Origin: Bacteroidaceae bacterium
GTDB taxonomy: Bacteria; Bacteroidota; Bacteroidia; Bacteroidales; Bacteroidaceae
Direction of reading: 5' to 3'
NCBI GenBank assembly: GCA_017464815.1
Contig: JAFTYI010000032.1
Coordinates: forward strand, 1-45,493
Length of the DNA stretch: 45,493 bases
Below, piece by piece: positions 7,758 through 17,054 of this stretch. A program made the position numbers and the translations under genes. Below the pieces are notes generated by a model, which saw only the letters and a program-made list of their open reading frames with translations, made no database searches and was not told where the DNA came from. Position 1 is the stretch's first letter. Each line of letters opens with the position of its first letter.

Positions 7758-8185
7758 CCGATAACCAATACATGCAGATGGCTTTGCACGAAGCCCGGCG
7801 TGCCTTTGATGAAGGCGAAGTGCCCGTAGGAGCCATAGTGGTGTGCAAGGACCGGGTGATTGCCCGTGCACACAACTTGACTGAGACCTTGAACGACGTG
7901 ACAGCTCATGCCGAGATGCAAGCCATCACCGCTGCTGCCAATGCCTTGGGCGGCAAATACCTGGTAGATTGTACGCTCTATGTCACCGTAGAACCCTGTG
8001 TGATGTGTGCCGGCGCTATAGCTTGGGCACAAGTGAGCCGTGTAGTCTTCGGCGCGGCCGACGACAAGCGTGGCTATCGCCGTTATGCCCCCGATGCCCT
8101 GCACCCCAAGACCGTGGTGGAGCATGGTGTGATGGCCGACGAAGCCGCTGCATTGATGAAGGATTTTTTCAAACAGAGACGCTGA
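7754..8185 (+). CDS. tadA: tRNA-specific adenosine deaminase (TadA-type nucleoside deaminase)
   Basis: The 143-residue zinc deaminase has HAEMQAI (His52, catalytic Glu54) and PCVMCAGAI (Cys82, Cys85), the full H-A-E / P-C-x-x-C zinc site. Members convert A34 to inosine in the tRNA-Arg anticodon, allowing CGN decoding. Length and the EVPVGAIVV start fit TadA better than cytidine deaminases, though a guanine deaminase cannot be excluded by motif alone. It is coupled by a 4-base overlap to the preceding small gene and ends 37 bases from the convergent aroC. Confidence 0.9.
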   Translation: MTDNQYMQMALHEARRAFDEGEVPVGAIVVCKDRVIARAHNLTETLNDVTAHAEMQAITAAANALGGKYLVDCTLYVTVEPCVMCAGAIAWAQVSRVVFGAADDKRGYRRYAPDALHPKTVVEHGVMADEAAALMKDFFKQRR

Positions 8186-8222
8186 TTAGGTATTTGCATA
8201 CCATAATTATTTGCCTTTGTGA

Positions 8223-9302
8223 TTATAACAGGGTAGTTTTGTTGAGCAAATAGTGGTCTAACAACACCATGGCGGCCATTGCCTCGACAATGGGGACGGC
8301 ACGGGGAAGTACGCAAGGGTCGTGACGGCCACGGGCTTTGACAATGGTGTCGTTGCCTTGCATGTCGACGGTGGATTGTTCCATCAACAGGGTGGCTACG
8401 GGTTTGAAGGCTACACGGAAGTAGATGTCCTGCCCGTTGCTGATGCCACCTTGTATGCCTCCAGAATGGTTGGTGTGGGTGTCGATACGACCATGATTGT
8501 TGAAGAATATGTCATTCTGCTCTGAACCTCGGGCCGTGACACCAGCAAATCCTTCTCCATATTCAAAGCCTTTGACGGCATTGATGCTGAGCATGGCACT
8601 TCCCAATGCGGCATGTAGCTTCCCAAAGGCGGGTTGTCCTAATCCGACGGGGCAGCCCTTGATGACACAGGTGATGATGCCACCGATGGTGTCGCCTGCG
8701 GCTTTTACGTCGGCAATAAGTTGCTCCATTTCGGCTGCTTTGGTGTTGTCAGGGCAACGCACGGCATTGCTTTCGGTTAGGGAAAGATCATACTTGTGGT
8801 AGTCGTTCTCTAATGCAATGGCTCCAACTTGGGAGGTGTAGGCCTGTACGGTAATTCCTAATTGATTCAGTGCCAGTTTGGCCAAGGCTCCACCTACGCA
8901 ACGGGCAATGGTTTCGCGAGCTGATGAACGGCCGCCGCCACGATGATCGCGCAGACCATACTTCTGTGTGTAGCAGTAGTCGGCATGCGAGGGGCGGTAA
9001 AGATGGCGCAGGTTTTCGTAGTCGTTAGAGTGCTGATTGGTATTGCGTACGAGGAAACCGATGGGGCATCCGGTGCTTTTCCCTTCGAATATGCCTGAGA
9101 GAAACTCTACTTGATCGGCCTCTTTGCGGTCGGTCGTAATCCGGGACTGGCCGGGTTTGCGTCGGTTGAGTTCACCTTGAATGAAGGTCATATCCAACTC
9201 GATGCCTGCGGGGAAACCGTCGATGACTCCCCCGATGCCTGCACCATGTGACTCTCCGAATGTGGTGAGGCGGAAGATGTTGCCGAATGTGTTGTTGAAC
9301 AT
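8223..9302 (-). CDS. aroC: Chorismate synthase
   Basis: The 359-residue enzyme performs the last shikimate step, converting 5-enolpyruvylshikimate-3-phosphate to chorismate using reduced FMN. Motifs are FGESHGAG (residues 15-22), [17 protein letters not shown] and the carboxy-terminal [20 protein letters not shown]. The start was set at the ATG at 9302. An upstream in-frame extension overlaps the slyD-like tail and a hairpin and has no family similarity. It is separated from the slyD-like gene by an octad-repeat hairpin and may therefore be separately transcribed. Confidence 0.96.
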   Translation of the reverse strand: MFNNTFGNIFRLTTFGESHGAGIGGVIDGFPAGIELDMTFIQGELNRRKPGQSRITTDRKEADQVEFLSGIFEGKSTGCPIGFLVRNTNQHSNDYENLRHLYRPSHADYCYTQKYGLRDHRGGGRSSARETIARCVGGALAKLALNQLGITVQAYTSQVGAIALENDYHKYDLSLTESNAVRCPDNTKAAEMEQLIADVKAAGDTIGGIITCVIKGCPVGLGQPAFGKLHAALGSAMLSINAVKGFEYGEGFAGVTARGSEQNDIFFNNHGRIDTHTNHSGGIQGGISNGQDIYFRVAFKPVATLLMEQSTVDMQGNDTIVKARGRHDPCVLPRAVPIVEAMAAMVLLDHYLLNKTTLL

Positions 9303-9318
9303 ATAATATGGTTGATAA

Positions 9319-9357
9319 AGTTGATGAGTTGACAAGGTCTTTGAATACCTTGTCAAC
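9319..9357. terminator. Octad repeats and 11-bp hairpin between slyD-like gene and aroC
   Basis: GTTGACAAGGT (9328-9338) and ACCTTGTCAAC (9347-9357) form a perfect 11-bp stem with an 8-base loop. Its left arm overlaps AGTTGATG and AGTTGACA octads (9319-9334) of the family also found inside the GH2-GH43 gene. On the plus strand a T-run follows; on the minus strand (gene direction) it does not, so it may be an attenuating or processing site and not a full terminator. Confidence 0.6.
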
Positions 9358-9364
9358 TTTTTAA

Positions 9365-9949
9365 TCAATGGCAGTGTCCGCCGCAACCGCCACAGCCTCC
9401 ATCGTGGCCGTCGCAATCACCGCCGCAGCTGTCGCATCCACAACCGCATCCTCCACTGGTAAGCATGTTGATTATGCTTTGAATCTCTTCGTTTGTGGCG
9501 GGACGGTTTTCTACTACCTCGCCTACAAACATCAAGTCTTTACCTGCCAAACGGTCGTTGAGGTCGATGATGACTTCGGTCTCTTTTACTTCGACCACCA
9601 ATCCTTGAAAATGGTTGCCGTCTTCGTTCACCAAAGGGACGTAAGCTCCAGGGTAGATATACTCTGATTGGAACTTCCCGTCGCGACAAAATACCTGCTT
9701 GTCGAGCTTGACAACACGCTCTTGCTCGTATTCGCCGTATGCTTGAGCGCAAGGGATGACGAAATCGAACGGGTCGCCGGGATTCAAATCTTGTACTTGG
9801 GCTTCGAAAGCATCCAATGAGATGCCCATGCCTGAGATGAATTGGTAGGGGTGGGCTTTGGGTGCCTCTTCTACCAACTCTTTTTTTCCTTCGTTCATCA
9901 CATAGAGCTTGTAAGCTACGGTGATGTATTTGTTGGTTTGGATATCCAT
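9365..9949 (-). CDS. FKBP-type peptidyl-prolyl isomerase, SlyD-like, with metal-binding tail
   Basis: This 194-residue cytoplasmic foldase has the SlyD domain order: FKBP half ([24 protein letters not shown]), insert-in-flap chaperone domain ([15 protein letters not shown] to [10 protein letters not shown]), FKBP return ([18 protein letters not shown]). The last 30 or so residues are almost entirely Gly, Cys, His and Asp ([16 protein letters not shown]), the nickel/zinc-binding tail of SlyD. It likely helps fold proteins and store or deliver metal ions. It follows the GH28 gene by 34 bases. Confidence 0.9.
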   Translation of the reverse strand: MDIQTNKYITVAYKLYVMNEGKKELVEEAPKAHPYQFISGMGISLDAFEAQVQDLNPGDPFDFVIPCAQAYGEYEQERVVKLDKQVFCRDGKFQSEYIYPGAYVPLVNEDGNHFQGLVVEVKETEVIIDLNDRLAGKDLMFVGEVVENRPATNEEIQSIINMLTSGGCGCGCDSCGGDCDGHDGGCGGCGGHCH

Positions 9950-9983
9950 ATACCTTATTAATTATAATGGTTATTTTATGAAT

Positions 9984-11327
9984 TTACTTTTGCAGGTTGA
10001 CATTCTTTACAACGAATCCTTCTACGTATTCCTGGTTGAAGGCGGCGTTTTTCTTGACTTTGATGTCCAAGTTCTCGAAGTGGAAGTTGGAGAGCTTGTA
10101 CTGGTCGTCCTGACGCTTGACGTTGAAGAAGGTTCCTACCTCCATTTGGCAGTTGCGCATGGTGATGTGGTCGCTGTATGACATGGGGGGATCCTTGCGG
10201 TCTTTCAAATCGTAGAACTGTGTCCAAGGTTGGATGTAGATGAATTGTCCGACGCTGCCAGTGATGTTCTCTACGGTGATGTATTCATAGCGTTGTGGAG
10301 TGTCGGGGCGCATCTTTAACCACAACAATCGGGCAGCTTCGTCCACATGAATGCGGCGCAGGATGATGTTGTGGTTGTAGATGGATTCAGAGCCACAAGT
10401 GAGACATCCGTGACAGAAACCATATGTGCAATCTTCAATGATGACGTTCTCGTTGCCTCCATTACCTTCACTTTTGGTGGGGTCGTCGGCCCAAGGACCT
10501 TTACCACCCTTCATGGCGATGGCGTCGTCGTTGACTGACATGTAACATCCCTTCACCAACACATTCTTTACCACATCAAGGTCGATGGCGTCGGTGCTGG
10601 GCCCCTTGGCATGGTTGGGCTTTGACAATGAATAGATGGAGAGATTCAGCAATTTTACATTCTCGCTATTGTAGATATGAGTGGTCCAGAATGCTGAATT
10701 TTGGAGCTTGACACCCTCAATCTGTACATTCTTACAATTGGAAATATACACCAAGCGTGGACGCTGTTCATCTTTATTGGTGCACTTAGGATTCCATTTG
10801 CGACGCAACCAGAATTGTTTGTGATAGCGCAAACCGTTTCCGTCGATAGTGCCTTTGCCTGAAATGGTAAAGCCATCTAATCCGTCAGCATTGATGAGAG
10901 CACCAAAGTAGGTGCAGGTTTCGCCTTCAATGCGGGTTTTTCCCAAAGGATAATCACCAATGAAGTCGGAGCCCATCAAGGTGGCACCATCTTCCAAATA
11001 AAGGTGGGTGCCTTGTTTGAACATCAGACCGCCTGTCATATATGTACCGCGGGGGATGACAATGACACCACCGCCATTAGCTGCAGCTTTATCTATCAAT
11101 GCCTGTATTTCTTCTGTGTGGAGACGTCCGTCGGCAAATATCTCATAGTCGGTCAATACGTACTTTTTCCCTAATTTTTCAATATTCACCGGATCGTTTT
11201 GTCGAAACCATTCTGGAATTTCTGTTCCATCAGGGAATACGTCGATATTTTTCTTTGCTTTTTTTGCAGCAAATCCCATGGGACATACCAGTAGAATGGT
11301 TAGTATAAATAGCATTAATCTCTTCAT
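9984..11327 (-). CDS. Secreted GH28 polygalacturonase-like glycosidase
   Basis: The 447-residue right-handed beta-helix enzyme begins at the ATG at 11327 with a signal peptide (MKRLMLFILTILLVCPMGFA). GH28 marks are present: STDAIDLD, NDDAIAMKGG (paired catalytic Asp), the His region CHGCLTCGSES and the substrate-binding Arg/Lys in LWLKMRP. These enzymes hydrolyse alpha-1,4 galacturonic acid links in pectin, endo or exo. The standard GHG appears as CHG, and exo-type or rhamnogalacturonan specificities are possible. No pectin utilisation locus is visible around it. It is separated from the PpiD-like gene by a strong terminator. Confidence 0.92.
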   Translation of the reverse strand: MKRLMLFILTILLVCPMGFAAKKAKKNIDVFPDGTEIPEWFRQNDPVNIEKLGKKYVLTDYEIFADGRLHTEEIQALIDKAAANGGGVIVIPRGTYMTGGLMFKQGTHLYLEDGATLMGSDFIGDYPLGKTRIEGETCTYFGALINADGLDGFTISGKGTIDGNGLRYHKQFWLRRKWNPKCTNKDEQRPRLVYISNCKNVQIEGVKLQNSAFWTTHIYNSENVKLLNLSIYSLSKPNHAKGPSTDAIDLDVVKNVLVKGCYMSVNDDAIAMKGGKGPWADDPTKSEGNGGNENVIIEDCTYGFCHGCLTCGSESIYNHNIILRRIHVDEAARLLWLKMRPDTPQRYEYITVENITGSVGQFIYIQPWTQFYDLKDRKDPPMSYSDHITMRNCQMEVGTFFNVKRQDDQYKLSNFHFENLDIKVKKNAAFNQEYVEGFVVKNVNLQK

Positions 11328-11381
11328 GATGGATATATGTTTAATGTTTATGGTATAGTTCTTTCTGTTCTGTTTGTCTTG

Positions 11382-11417
11382 AAAAAAAGAGGGTGTATCT
11401 TTACTTGACACACCCTC
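11382..11417 (-). terminator. Rho-independent terminator after the PpiD-like gene
   Basis: On the minus strand GAGGGTGT (11417-11410) pairs with ACACCCTC (11396-11389) and is followed by a run of seven T (11388-11382). It sits 40 bases after the stop of the PpiD/SurA-like gene and separates it from GH28. Confidence 0.88.
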
Positions 11418-11456
11418 ATTCTTTTATTTTTAATGATGTCTGTCCTTTAATTGAAT

Positions 11457-13598
11457 TTAGAAGAACAGATAACGCTCATCTGTAACATTGGCACCCATGT
11501 ACAGGTCATTCATGAAACGTGTGGCAGCACGGGCTGCAACAGCATTCAGCTTGCCTTCTTCGGTTGCAACATCGAATTTTCCTGTATGTGCGTGATCTTC
11601 CTTGCTGATGACCTGTACAACATAAACACCTGCATTACCCTTGATGGGGGCACTCACCTCGTTCAACTCAGCATTGGCTGCATAAGCTCCAAGTACAGGT
11701 TCGCTACCGCGAGTGATGGATACGTAAGCGGGAGCTGAGAATGTTACATGCTTGATAGTGTCAGTGACAACGTTCGCAATGGCCTTGGCATCGTTGATGC
11801 TCTTCACATTCTTCAACTCAGCCATCAGTTTCTCGGCTTTCTTGTTGCGGAGAACCTCTGCTCTTAATTCATTCTTAACCTTTTCGATAGAGGGATATCC
11901 CACTTTATTGATGTTGGTAACTGCAACGACGAGCATGTGGTTGTTTTCGCCACACTCATAAAGAGGAGATACTTCACCTTCTTCGGCTTCGAATACCCAC
12001 TTCAACGCTTCACGAGTGCCAGCAATATTGCTTACATTATGTTCGTTGCTCATGAAGTTCTTGCGCTCGAGCAGACGGTAACCATTCTCTTCTGCATTGG
12101 CTTCAAGGTCGGCCAATGTTTTGTTTGCAGCAACGAACTGACTGAAATTGTTGTATGCCTTGTTGTAGGTCTCTTTGCTGAAATCAACAGGACGCTTAAC
12201 TACTGCTACCTGATACTTGTCAGTCATGGCTTTGCGGTCGAGAACTTGGAGTATGAGGTTTACTTGACCGAGGTCGAGATTCTTCAATTCGTTCTTGCTC
12301 ATGTTGTTCAAGGTGTTGATGAGTGTAGCATTTTCTGCTTCCACAGGTACACCTTCATACTGTGCTCCAGAAACCCACATGCTCTGTCCTTCCTGACCAT
12401 ATTTCTTTGCTAATTCTGCAAAATCAGCTCCTCCCTTGATGGCAGTGTAGATGCTGTCAGCCAAAGTGTTAGTTGCAGCTTCGTCAGCAGCAGCAACTTG
12501 GATTATACGGTATTGAACAGAATCGGGTTCGTTGACTTTTGCAATGACCTTGAATGCATTGAATGAATCGTCTGCACGGTTATAATAGGGTGCAGACACT
12601 ACGCCAATCTTTGCAGTGTCGAGTTTGTTTGCAATGTCGCGAGGATAAGCGCTGCTCTTCACAGGAACCTCCGAAAAGAGAACTGTAGAACCTGTACTGC
12701 GGATGAATGGAGCCAGTTCAATATCGGCAGCGGCCAATTGTTGGGCGTATTCAGCAACTTCGCTTTCTAATTGGTTGCGGTCCTCTTGGCTGGCTGTTAC
12801 CAATACATCGATGTACTTGATGTCACGTGTTTCGGCATATTGCTTGTACATTTCCTTCTTCTCTTTGTAGAGGCTCTTGATGTCGCTGTCGCTAACGCTG
12901 ACAGTAGAATCGGCAACAGCGCTATAAGGAATGGCTGCAACGAGCAAATTCATGCTGTTGTTTGTGCTGTTGTAAGATTCCTTAGCTGCCACAGGGTTGG
13001 AAATCATAGAGTTGCTGATGAGCGCTTGGTACTTTTCCATCAACAGGCTTTGACGAAGTGTCTTTTCAATGAAGTTCCAATAGTTGCTCATTGACAAATA
13101 GTACTCAGCATACTGTTGAGGCAATTGGCTCATGTCCATGGTTGCAACCTCGTTCAAGAATCTTTTCAACATATCAACGTCAAAAGCTCCTGTCTGAGGA
13201 TTCTGGAAGGGTGTCTGCTGTAACAACGGATGGTTTCCTGTTGCGAGAACTGCTTTCATTTCAGCATCGGTCACTTTCAAACCAAGTTCAGCGGCTGCTT
13301 TTTCGATGATTCTTGAGGAAACCAGAGTGTTCCACACCTCGTCTTTAATTTGGGTGAGCTCTGCATCGCTGACAGCGCTAGTTTGGCGAGTAAACTTATA
13401 CACCTCGGTGTACTCGTCTACCAATTTTTGGTAATCCTGAGCTGAAATCTTTTCACCGTCGATTTCACCAACGTCCTGTTTGCCTGTGTGAGGCTGCAAT
13501 GCTTTCCATGCATCTCCTGCTACGAAGGCAAAGAGTGCAAGACCAATGATAATGACCAACAGGGGGCCTTTGCTTCTAATCTTTTGTAATGTTGCCAT
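11457..13598 (-). CDS. Membrane-anchored peptidyl-prolyl isomerase, PpiD/SurA type
   Basis: The 713-residue protein starts at the ATG at 13598 with MATLQKIRSKGPLLVIIIG, a short cytoplasmic start and one transmembrane helix (about residues 12-30), then a long periplasmic part. A SurA-like amino-terminal chaperone region (VGEIDGEKISAQDYQKLVDE) precedes a parvulin-like PPIC domain (DSVQYRIIQVAAADEA to GADFAELAKKYGQ) and a second degenerate one. It matches PpiD in layout and should chaperone outer-membrane and secreted proteins, fitting the nearby lptC, barrel and PorE-like genes. Upstream, 13599-13704 separates it from the CorC-like gene. Confidence 0.9.
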   Translation of the reverse strand: MATLQKIRSKGPLLVIIIGLALFAFVAGDAWKALQPHTGKQDVGEIDGEKISAQDYQKLVDEYTEVYKFTRQTSAVSDAELTQIKDEVWNTLVSSRIIEKAAAELGLKVTDAEMKAVLATGNHPLLQQTPFQNPQTGAFDVDMLKRFLNEVATMDMSQLPQQYAEYYLSMSNYWNFIEKTLRQSLLMEKYQALISNSMISNPVAAKESYNSTNNSMNLLVAAIPYSAVADSTVSVSDSDIKSLYKEKKEMYKQYAETRDIKYIDVLVTASQEDRNQLESEVAEYAQQLAAADIELAPFIRSTGSTVLFSEVPVKSSAYPRDIANKLDTAKIGVVSAPYYNRADDSFNAFKVIAKVNEPDSVQYRIIQVAAADEAATNTLADSIYTAIKGGADFAELAKKYGQEGQSMWVSGAQYEGVPVEAENATLINTLNNMSKNELKNLDLGQVNLILQVLDRKAMTDKYQVAVVKRPVDFSKETYNKAYNNFSQFVAANKTLADLEANAEENGYRLLERKNFMSNEHNVSNIAGTREALKWVFEAEEGEVSPLYECGENNHMLVVAVTNINKVGYPSIEKVKNELRAEVLRNKKAEKLMAELKNVKSINDAKAIANVVTDTIKHVTFSAPAYVSITRGSEPVLGAYAANAELNEVSAPIKGNAGVYVVQVISKEDHAHTGKFDVATEEGKLNAVAARAATRFMNDLYMGANVTDERYLFF

Positions 13599-13704
13599 TT
13601 TGATTTTAATGTTTTTATTGTTATTGTTTTCTCTATTTCTGCAATTAGCGCACGAAGGTACAAAAAACCATTCATGTAACCTACATTTTTGAAGAAAAAA
13701 TGCA

Positions 13705-14964
13705 CTAATTGGCCACTTTAAGGCGTACAAGTTCTATTTTTGTGGCTGACATTTTGATAATTTTGAAATGGAAGCGGTCAATTTTTACCAATTCGTGCAG
13801 TTTGGGAAAACTTTGCTCGTGGTGAAGAATGAGACCGCCAAGTGTGAGGTAATCGTCGCTCTCGGGAAGTTCCAAATCGAACATTTCGTTGATCTTCTCA
13901 ATCTCTAACCGGGCGGAAAGAACATACTCCTCCTCTCCCAATTTTTTGGCGATATAGTTGGATGTGTCATGCTCGTCTTCTATTTCACCTAAAATCTCCT
14001 CTACTAAATCTTCCAAAGCTACGATTCCGGAAGTACCTCCAAATTCATCAACTACGACGGCCAATGTCTTTTTCTGTTGCATGAAGAGCTTCATCAACTT
14101 TTGGGCTGCCATGGTCTCAGGCACGAAAGGAATTTGGCTGATGTGCTCCTTCCAATTTTCTGCATGGCGAAACATCTCTGACGAATGGATATATCCAATG
14201 ATATTGTCTATGCTTTCTTTATATACGATGATTTTGGAGATGCCTGACTCGATGAAGTGAGATGTCAACTCATCCAATGAGGCTTCGATGTCTACAGCAA
14301 TAATTTCGGTGCGAGGGACAATACAGTCTCGTATTTTGATGCTGGAGAAATCGAGCGCATTCTGAAAGATTTTCACCTCTGTCTCTATATCTTCTTCGCT
14401 TTTGCTTTCTATGCTTGATTGTATGAAATAGTCAAGGTCTACTTTTGTGAAAGCAATGTTTGAGGTGTCTTTATTTACGCGTACCCCTACAATGCGTAAG
14501 ATCCCATTGGAAAGTAATGAGGCAAATCGGGAAATGGGGAACAGCACAATGTAGCAGATGAATGCAGGTATAGCAAACAATTGTAATGTCTTGTTGGGAT
14601 TGATTTTGAATAAGGTCTTAGGCATGAACTCGCCCGTTAGCAGAACAATGAGGGTGGATATAATTGTTTGGCTCAATACCAATAAAAATTCGTTCTCGAT
14701 GATGCCTTTCAGCAAATTTTGTTCAATAAGTTCAGCCATCAGAATTCCATAGATGACGAGAGCAATGTTGTTGCCTACCAACTGTGTGGAGATGAAATCG
14801 TTGGGGCGTCGATAGAATATGGAAAGAATCTGTGAGGTGATATTACTATTGGTTTTCTCCAATTCAAACCGCAGCTTGTTGGATGAAACAAATGCAATTT
14901 CCATACCTGAAAAGAAGGCTGAAAATGCTAATGTGATGATGACTTGTATGATGATGTCTCCCAT
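13705..14964 (-). CDS. CNNM/HlyC-CorC family membrane protein (GldE-like)
   Basis: The roughly 419-residue protein has a DUF21/CNNM membrane domain (FSAFFSGMEIAFVSSNK; four hydrophobic segments to about residue 165), a CBS pair (about 205-330; VPRTEIIAVDI, VVVDEFGGTSGIVALEDLVEE) and a carboxy-terminal CorC_HlyC domain. Relatives include Mg/Co-efflux CorC-type proteins and GldE of gliding bacteroidetes. Transport direction and ion are not determinable. The ATG at 14964 (second Met) was preferred over 14970. It starts 9 bases after the lptC stop, so both belong to one operon. Confidence 0.88.
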   Translation of the reverse strand: MGDIIIQVIITLAFSAFFSGMEIAFVSSNKLRFELEKTNSNITSQILSIFYRRPNDFISTQLVGNNIALVIYGILMAELIEQNLLKGIIENEFLLVLSQTIISTLIVLLTGEFMPKTLFKINPNKTLQLFAIPAFICYIVLFPISRFASLLSNGILRIVGVRVNKDTSNIAFTKVDLDYFIQSSIESKSEEDIETEVKIFQNALDFSSIKIRDCIVPRTEIIAVDIEASLDELTSHFIESGISKIIVYKESIDNIIGYIHSSEMFRHAENWKEHISQIPFVPETMAAQKLMKLFMQQKKTLAVVVDEFGGTSGIVALEDLVEEILGEIEDEHDTSNYIAKKLGEEEYVLSARLEIEKINEMFDLELPESDDYLTLGGLILHHEQSFPKLHELVKIDRFHFKIIKMSATKIELVRLKVAN

Positions 14965-14973
14965 GTGCAAATC

Positions 14974-15603
14974 CTAAATAGTGTCATTCCTTAGAGTGTC
15001 TTTTGTCTTTTCAGGGGAATCCTCTTCAATATAAAAGATACCCTCTGTGTTGTGTATGGTGTAATCGGTCAATTGCTGATTTGATTCAAAACCGTAACCG
15101 ATAATAACTTTGTCAGCTTGCTCGATGCGTATTTTCTTGTCGGAGTAAACCTCTTGTTTGTATTCGTCCCAAAACAAGAGGTCGGTGTCGAATTTTTCTT
15201 GTTTCTGATTCTCTATGTGCACATTACTGCGCAATTCCCATAGCTTCTTTTTGTCGTAATAATATGCTGTGTCGGCTTTAATGGTGGCTTCTGCCGTGAA
15301 TTCTTCATCAAATTGCTCAAGATAGATTCCTTTTTCAAAAGCCCAAAAAGGAGGATCCAATTTGTCGTAGATAATCCATTCTTCGGCAATAATCTTGTAA
15401 CGGATTACACCCGAATCGGAAATAAAGCTCTCTACTCCCACCGTTCGCATGACTGGCAGCGAATCGCGGTTAGTGGCAGGCGCTTTTTTGTGAGATTCCA
15501 TTCCGCTGCATGCGGGAAATAAAAGAAACATAACAGTGACCCATGTGGCCACTGTTATGTTTAAGCATATTCTGAATAAATTTATCCGCTGTTGGATTAT
15601 CAT
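14974..15603 (-). CDS. lptC: LPS export system periplasmic protein LptC
   Basis: The 209-residue protein starts at the ATG at 15603. A hydrophobic leader ends in a lipobox-like LFPACSG, so it may be a lipoprotein and not bitopic as in E. coli. The LptC jelly-roll pattern is seen: GVIRYKIIAEEWIIYD, WAFEKGIYLEQFDE, DTAYYYDKKKLWELRSNVHIEN and KIRIEQADKVIIGYGFE. It would pass LPS from the LptBFG complex to LptA. It follows the TPR gene by 22 bases. Confidence 0.88.
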   Translation of the reverse strand: MIIQQRINLFRICLNITVATWVTVMFLLFPACSGMESHKKAPATNRDSLPVMRTVGVESFISDSGVIRYKIIAEEWIIYDKLDPPFWAFEKGIYLEQFDEEFTAEATIKADTAYYYDKKKLWELRSNVHIENQKQEKFDTDLLFWDEYKQEVYSDKKIRIEQADKVIIGYGFESNQQLTDYTIHNTEGIFYIEEDSPEKTKDTLRNDTI

Positions 15604-15625
15604 AAATAATATAGGTAAGATTGAC

Positions 15626-17017
15626 TTATCTGATAGTAGTGGTTTCGCCAATCCATCCACCGATGGTGACATTGTCGCCCTTCTTCAAGCCGAGGAAGAA
15701 CAAGTCTTCAGGCTTCGGAGTATATGCAGAATAGGCTCCGATGAGTTTGTTGGCTTCTTCTGTTACACTGGGGTCTACGGCCTTTGCGCGTTGGAACTTA
15801 TCGATAGCTGCAAAATATGAACATTTGTTCATGGCAGGCTCGTCACTCCATTTAGGGCTTGAAGCATACATCTGTCCAATCAGTATGTAAGGGGCACCAT
15901 AGCTGTTGTTCAATGAAATAGCCTTGTTTGCATAACTTTTCGCCTTGCTCAATTGCTTGATAGTGAAAAGAATCTGAGCTGTAGTGAAACAATACTCAGC
16001 TTTCTTTATGTCGTCAGTTTCCAACTCAATTGCTTGGTTCATGAATTCAATGGCTTTTTCTGATTCGCCTCTCTTGAAATAGCGATTGGCGCAACCTGCG
16101 GCAGAACCTGCTGTCGGTTCGATATTGTGAGCGTATTCAGCAGCAGCCATATAGGCTTCTTGATCCTTGCAACCAATTTTGACCATTACGGTGATAACCT
16201 GCTTCAGGTAATCCAGATTTTCTTTGTTGGCTTCTACCAGAGGTGCATAGATGGCTTGAAGACTTTCGCAATTGGCAGCTCCACTGTTGATGAAATAACC
16301 GTCGATGTTTGTCTTAACCTTATCCCACATGTCGGCGATCTTTTCATAAGTTGCAGCGTTGGGGCCTCCCTTAGCTGCATTTTCCTTAGCATTCTTTATG
16401 TTGGTTGCAGCCAATTCTGAAGTTAGCAAGTAGTCATTGATAACTTGTTCCTTATGAGTCTCTTTTTTCTTGGCAATAGCAGACGAAACCTGCATCAAGT
16501 CCAACATGATCTGGTGTCCGGCATTGGCGGGGTCGATGTTCAGAGTTTCCAGTAACATCGCGTGAGCCTTTACCATGTCAAGAGGCTTGGTGTACACAAT
16601 GTAATCGTGTGCTCTACTTTCCAAAATGCTTGCTTTGGTCAGAGGGCGTTTGCGGAAAGCGTTGACAGCATCCAAATATTCGATGTGTCGGTCATATGTG
16701 CCTAACAATTCTTGAACCAGAGCTTCTTTTTTTGTTGCATCTGTTTCAGCTTTGATGAGGGCATGCAAGATGTCTGCACCGATAGAATACATGTCAATTC
16801 GTGCTGCAGGGTGGTTGTAGAATACATCTTTCCAAGGACCATACGCCTCTGCATAGTTCTTGGCTTTGATATGTTCTTGGTACATGCTGATGTTTTGAAG
16901 ACACTTGATACTGTCTTCGCCATGACCAAATCTGTCAGCTTCTGCGATTTGTTGCGCAAAAGCACTTGTTGCACCCATTGCTAATGCGAACAAGAAGGTT
17001 GTCATCTTTTTCTTCAT
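15626..17017 (-). CDS. Exported tetratricopeptide-repeat protein
   Basis: The product is 463 residues with a signal peptide (MKKKMTTFLFALAMGATSAFA). The mature part is alpha-helical with TPR-like units, clearest at about residues 290-400 (ANRYFKRGESEKAIEFMNQA, AEYCFTTAQILFTIKQLSKA, YANKAISLNNSYGAPYILIG). No enzyme motif is visible. It lies between an outer-membrane barrel gene and lptC in one minus-strand run, which suggests an envelope-assembly scaffold, but its role is unknown. Confidence 0.85.
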   Translation of the reverse strand: MKKKMTTFLFALAMGATSAFAQQIAEADRFGHGEDSIKCLQNISMYQEHIKAKNYAEAYGPWKDVFYNHPAARIDMYSIGADILHALIKAETDATKKEALVQELLGTYDRHIEYLDAVNAFRKRPLTKASILESRAHDYIVYTKPLDMVKAHAMLLETLNIDPANAGHQIMLDLMQVSSAIAKKKETHKEQVINDYLLTSELAATNIKNAKENAAKGGPNAATYEKIADMWDKVKTNIDGYFINSGAANCESLQAIYAPLVEANKENLDYLKQVITVMVKIGCKDQEAYMAAAEYAHNIEPTAGSAAGCANRYFKRGESEKAIEFMNQAIELETDDIKKAEYCFTTAQILFTIKQLSKAKSYANKAISLNNSYGAPYILIGQMYASSPKWSDEPAMNKCSYFAAIDKFQRAKAVDPSVTEEANKLIGAYSAYTPKPEDLFFLGLKKGDNVTIGGWIGETTTIR

Positions 17018-17054
17018 ACTTGGATTATTGTTTTTTAATGTTATGTTTGTTTTC

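Noticed and set aside
8186-8222. GGTAT/ATACC mini-hairpin between tadA and aroC as terminator
   Set aside because: Only a 5-bp stem with no T-run; too weak to call.
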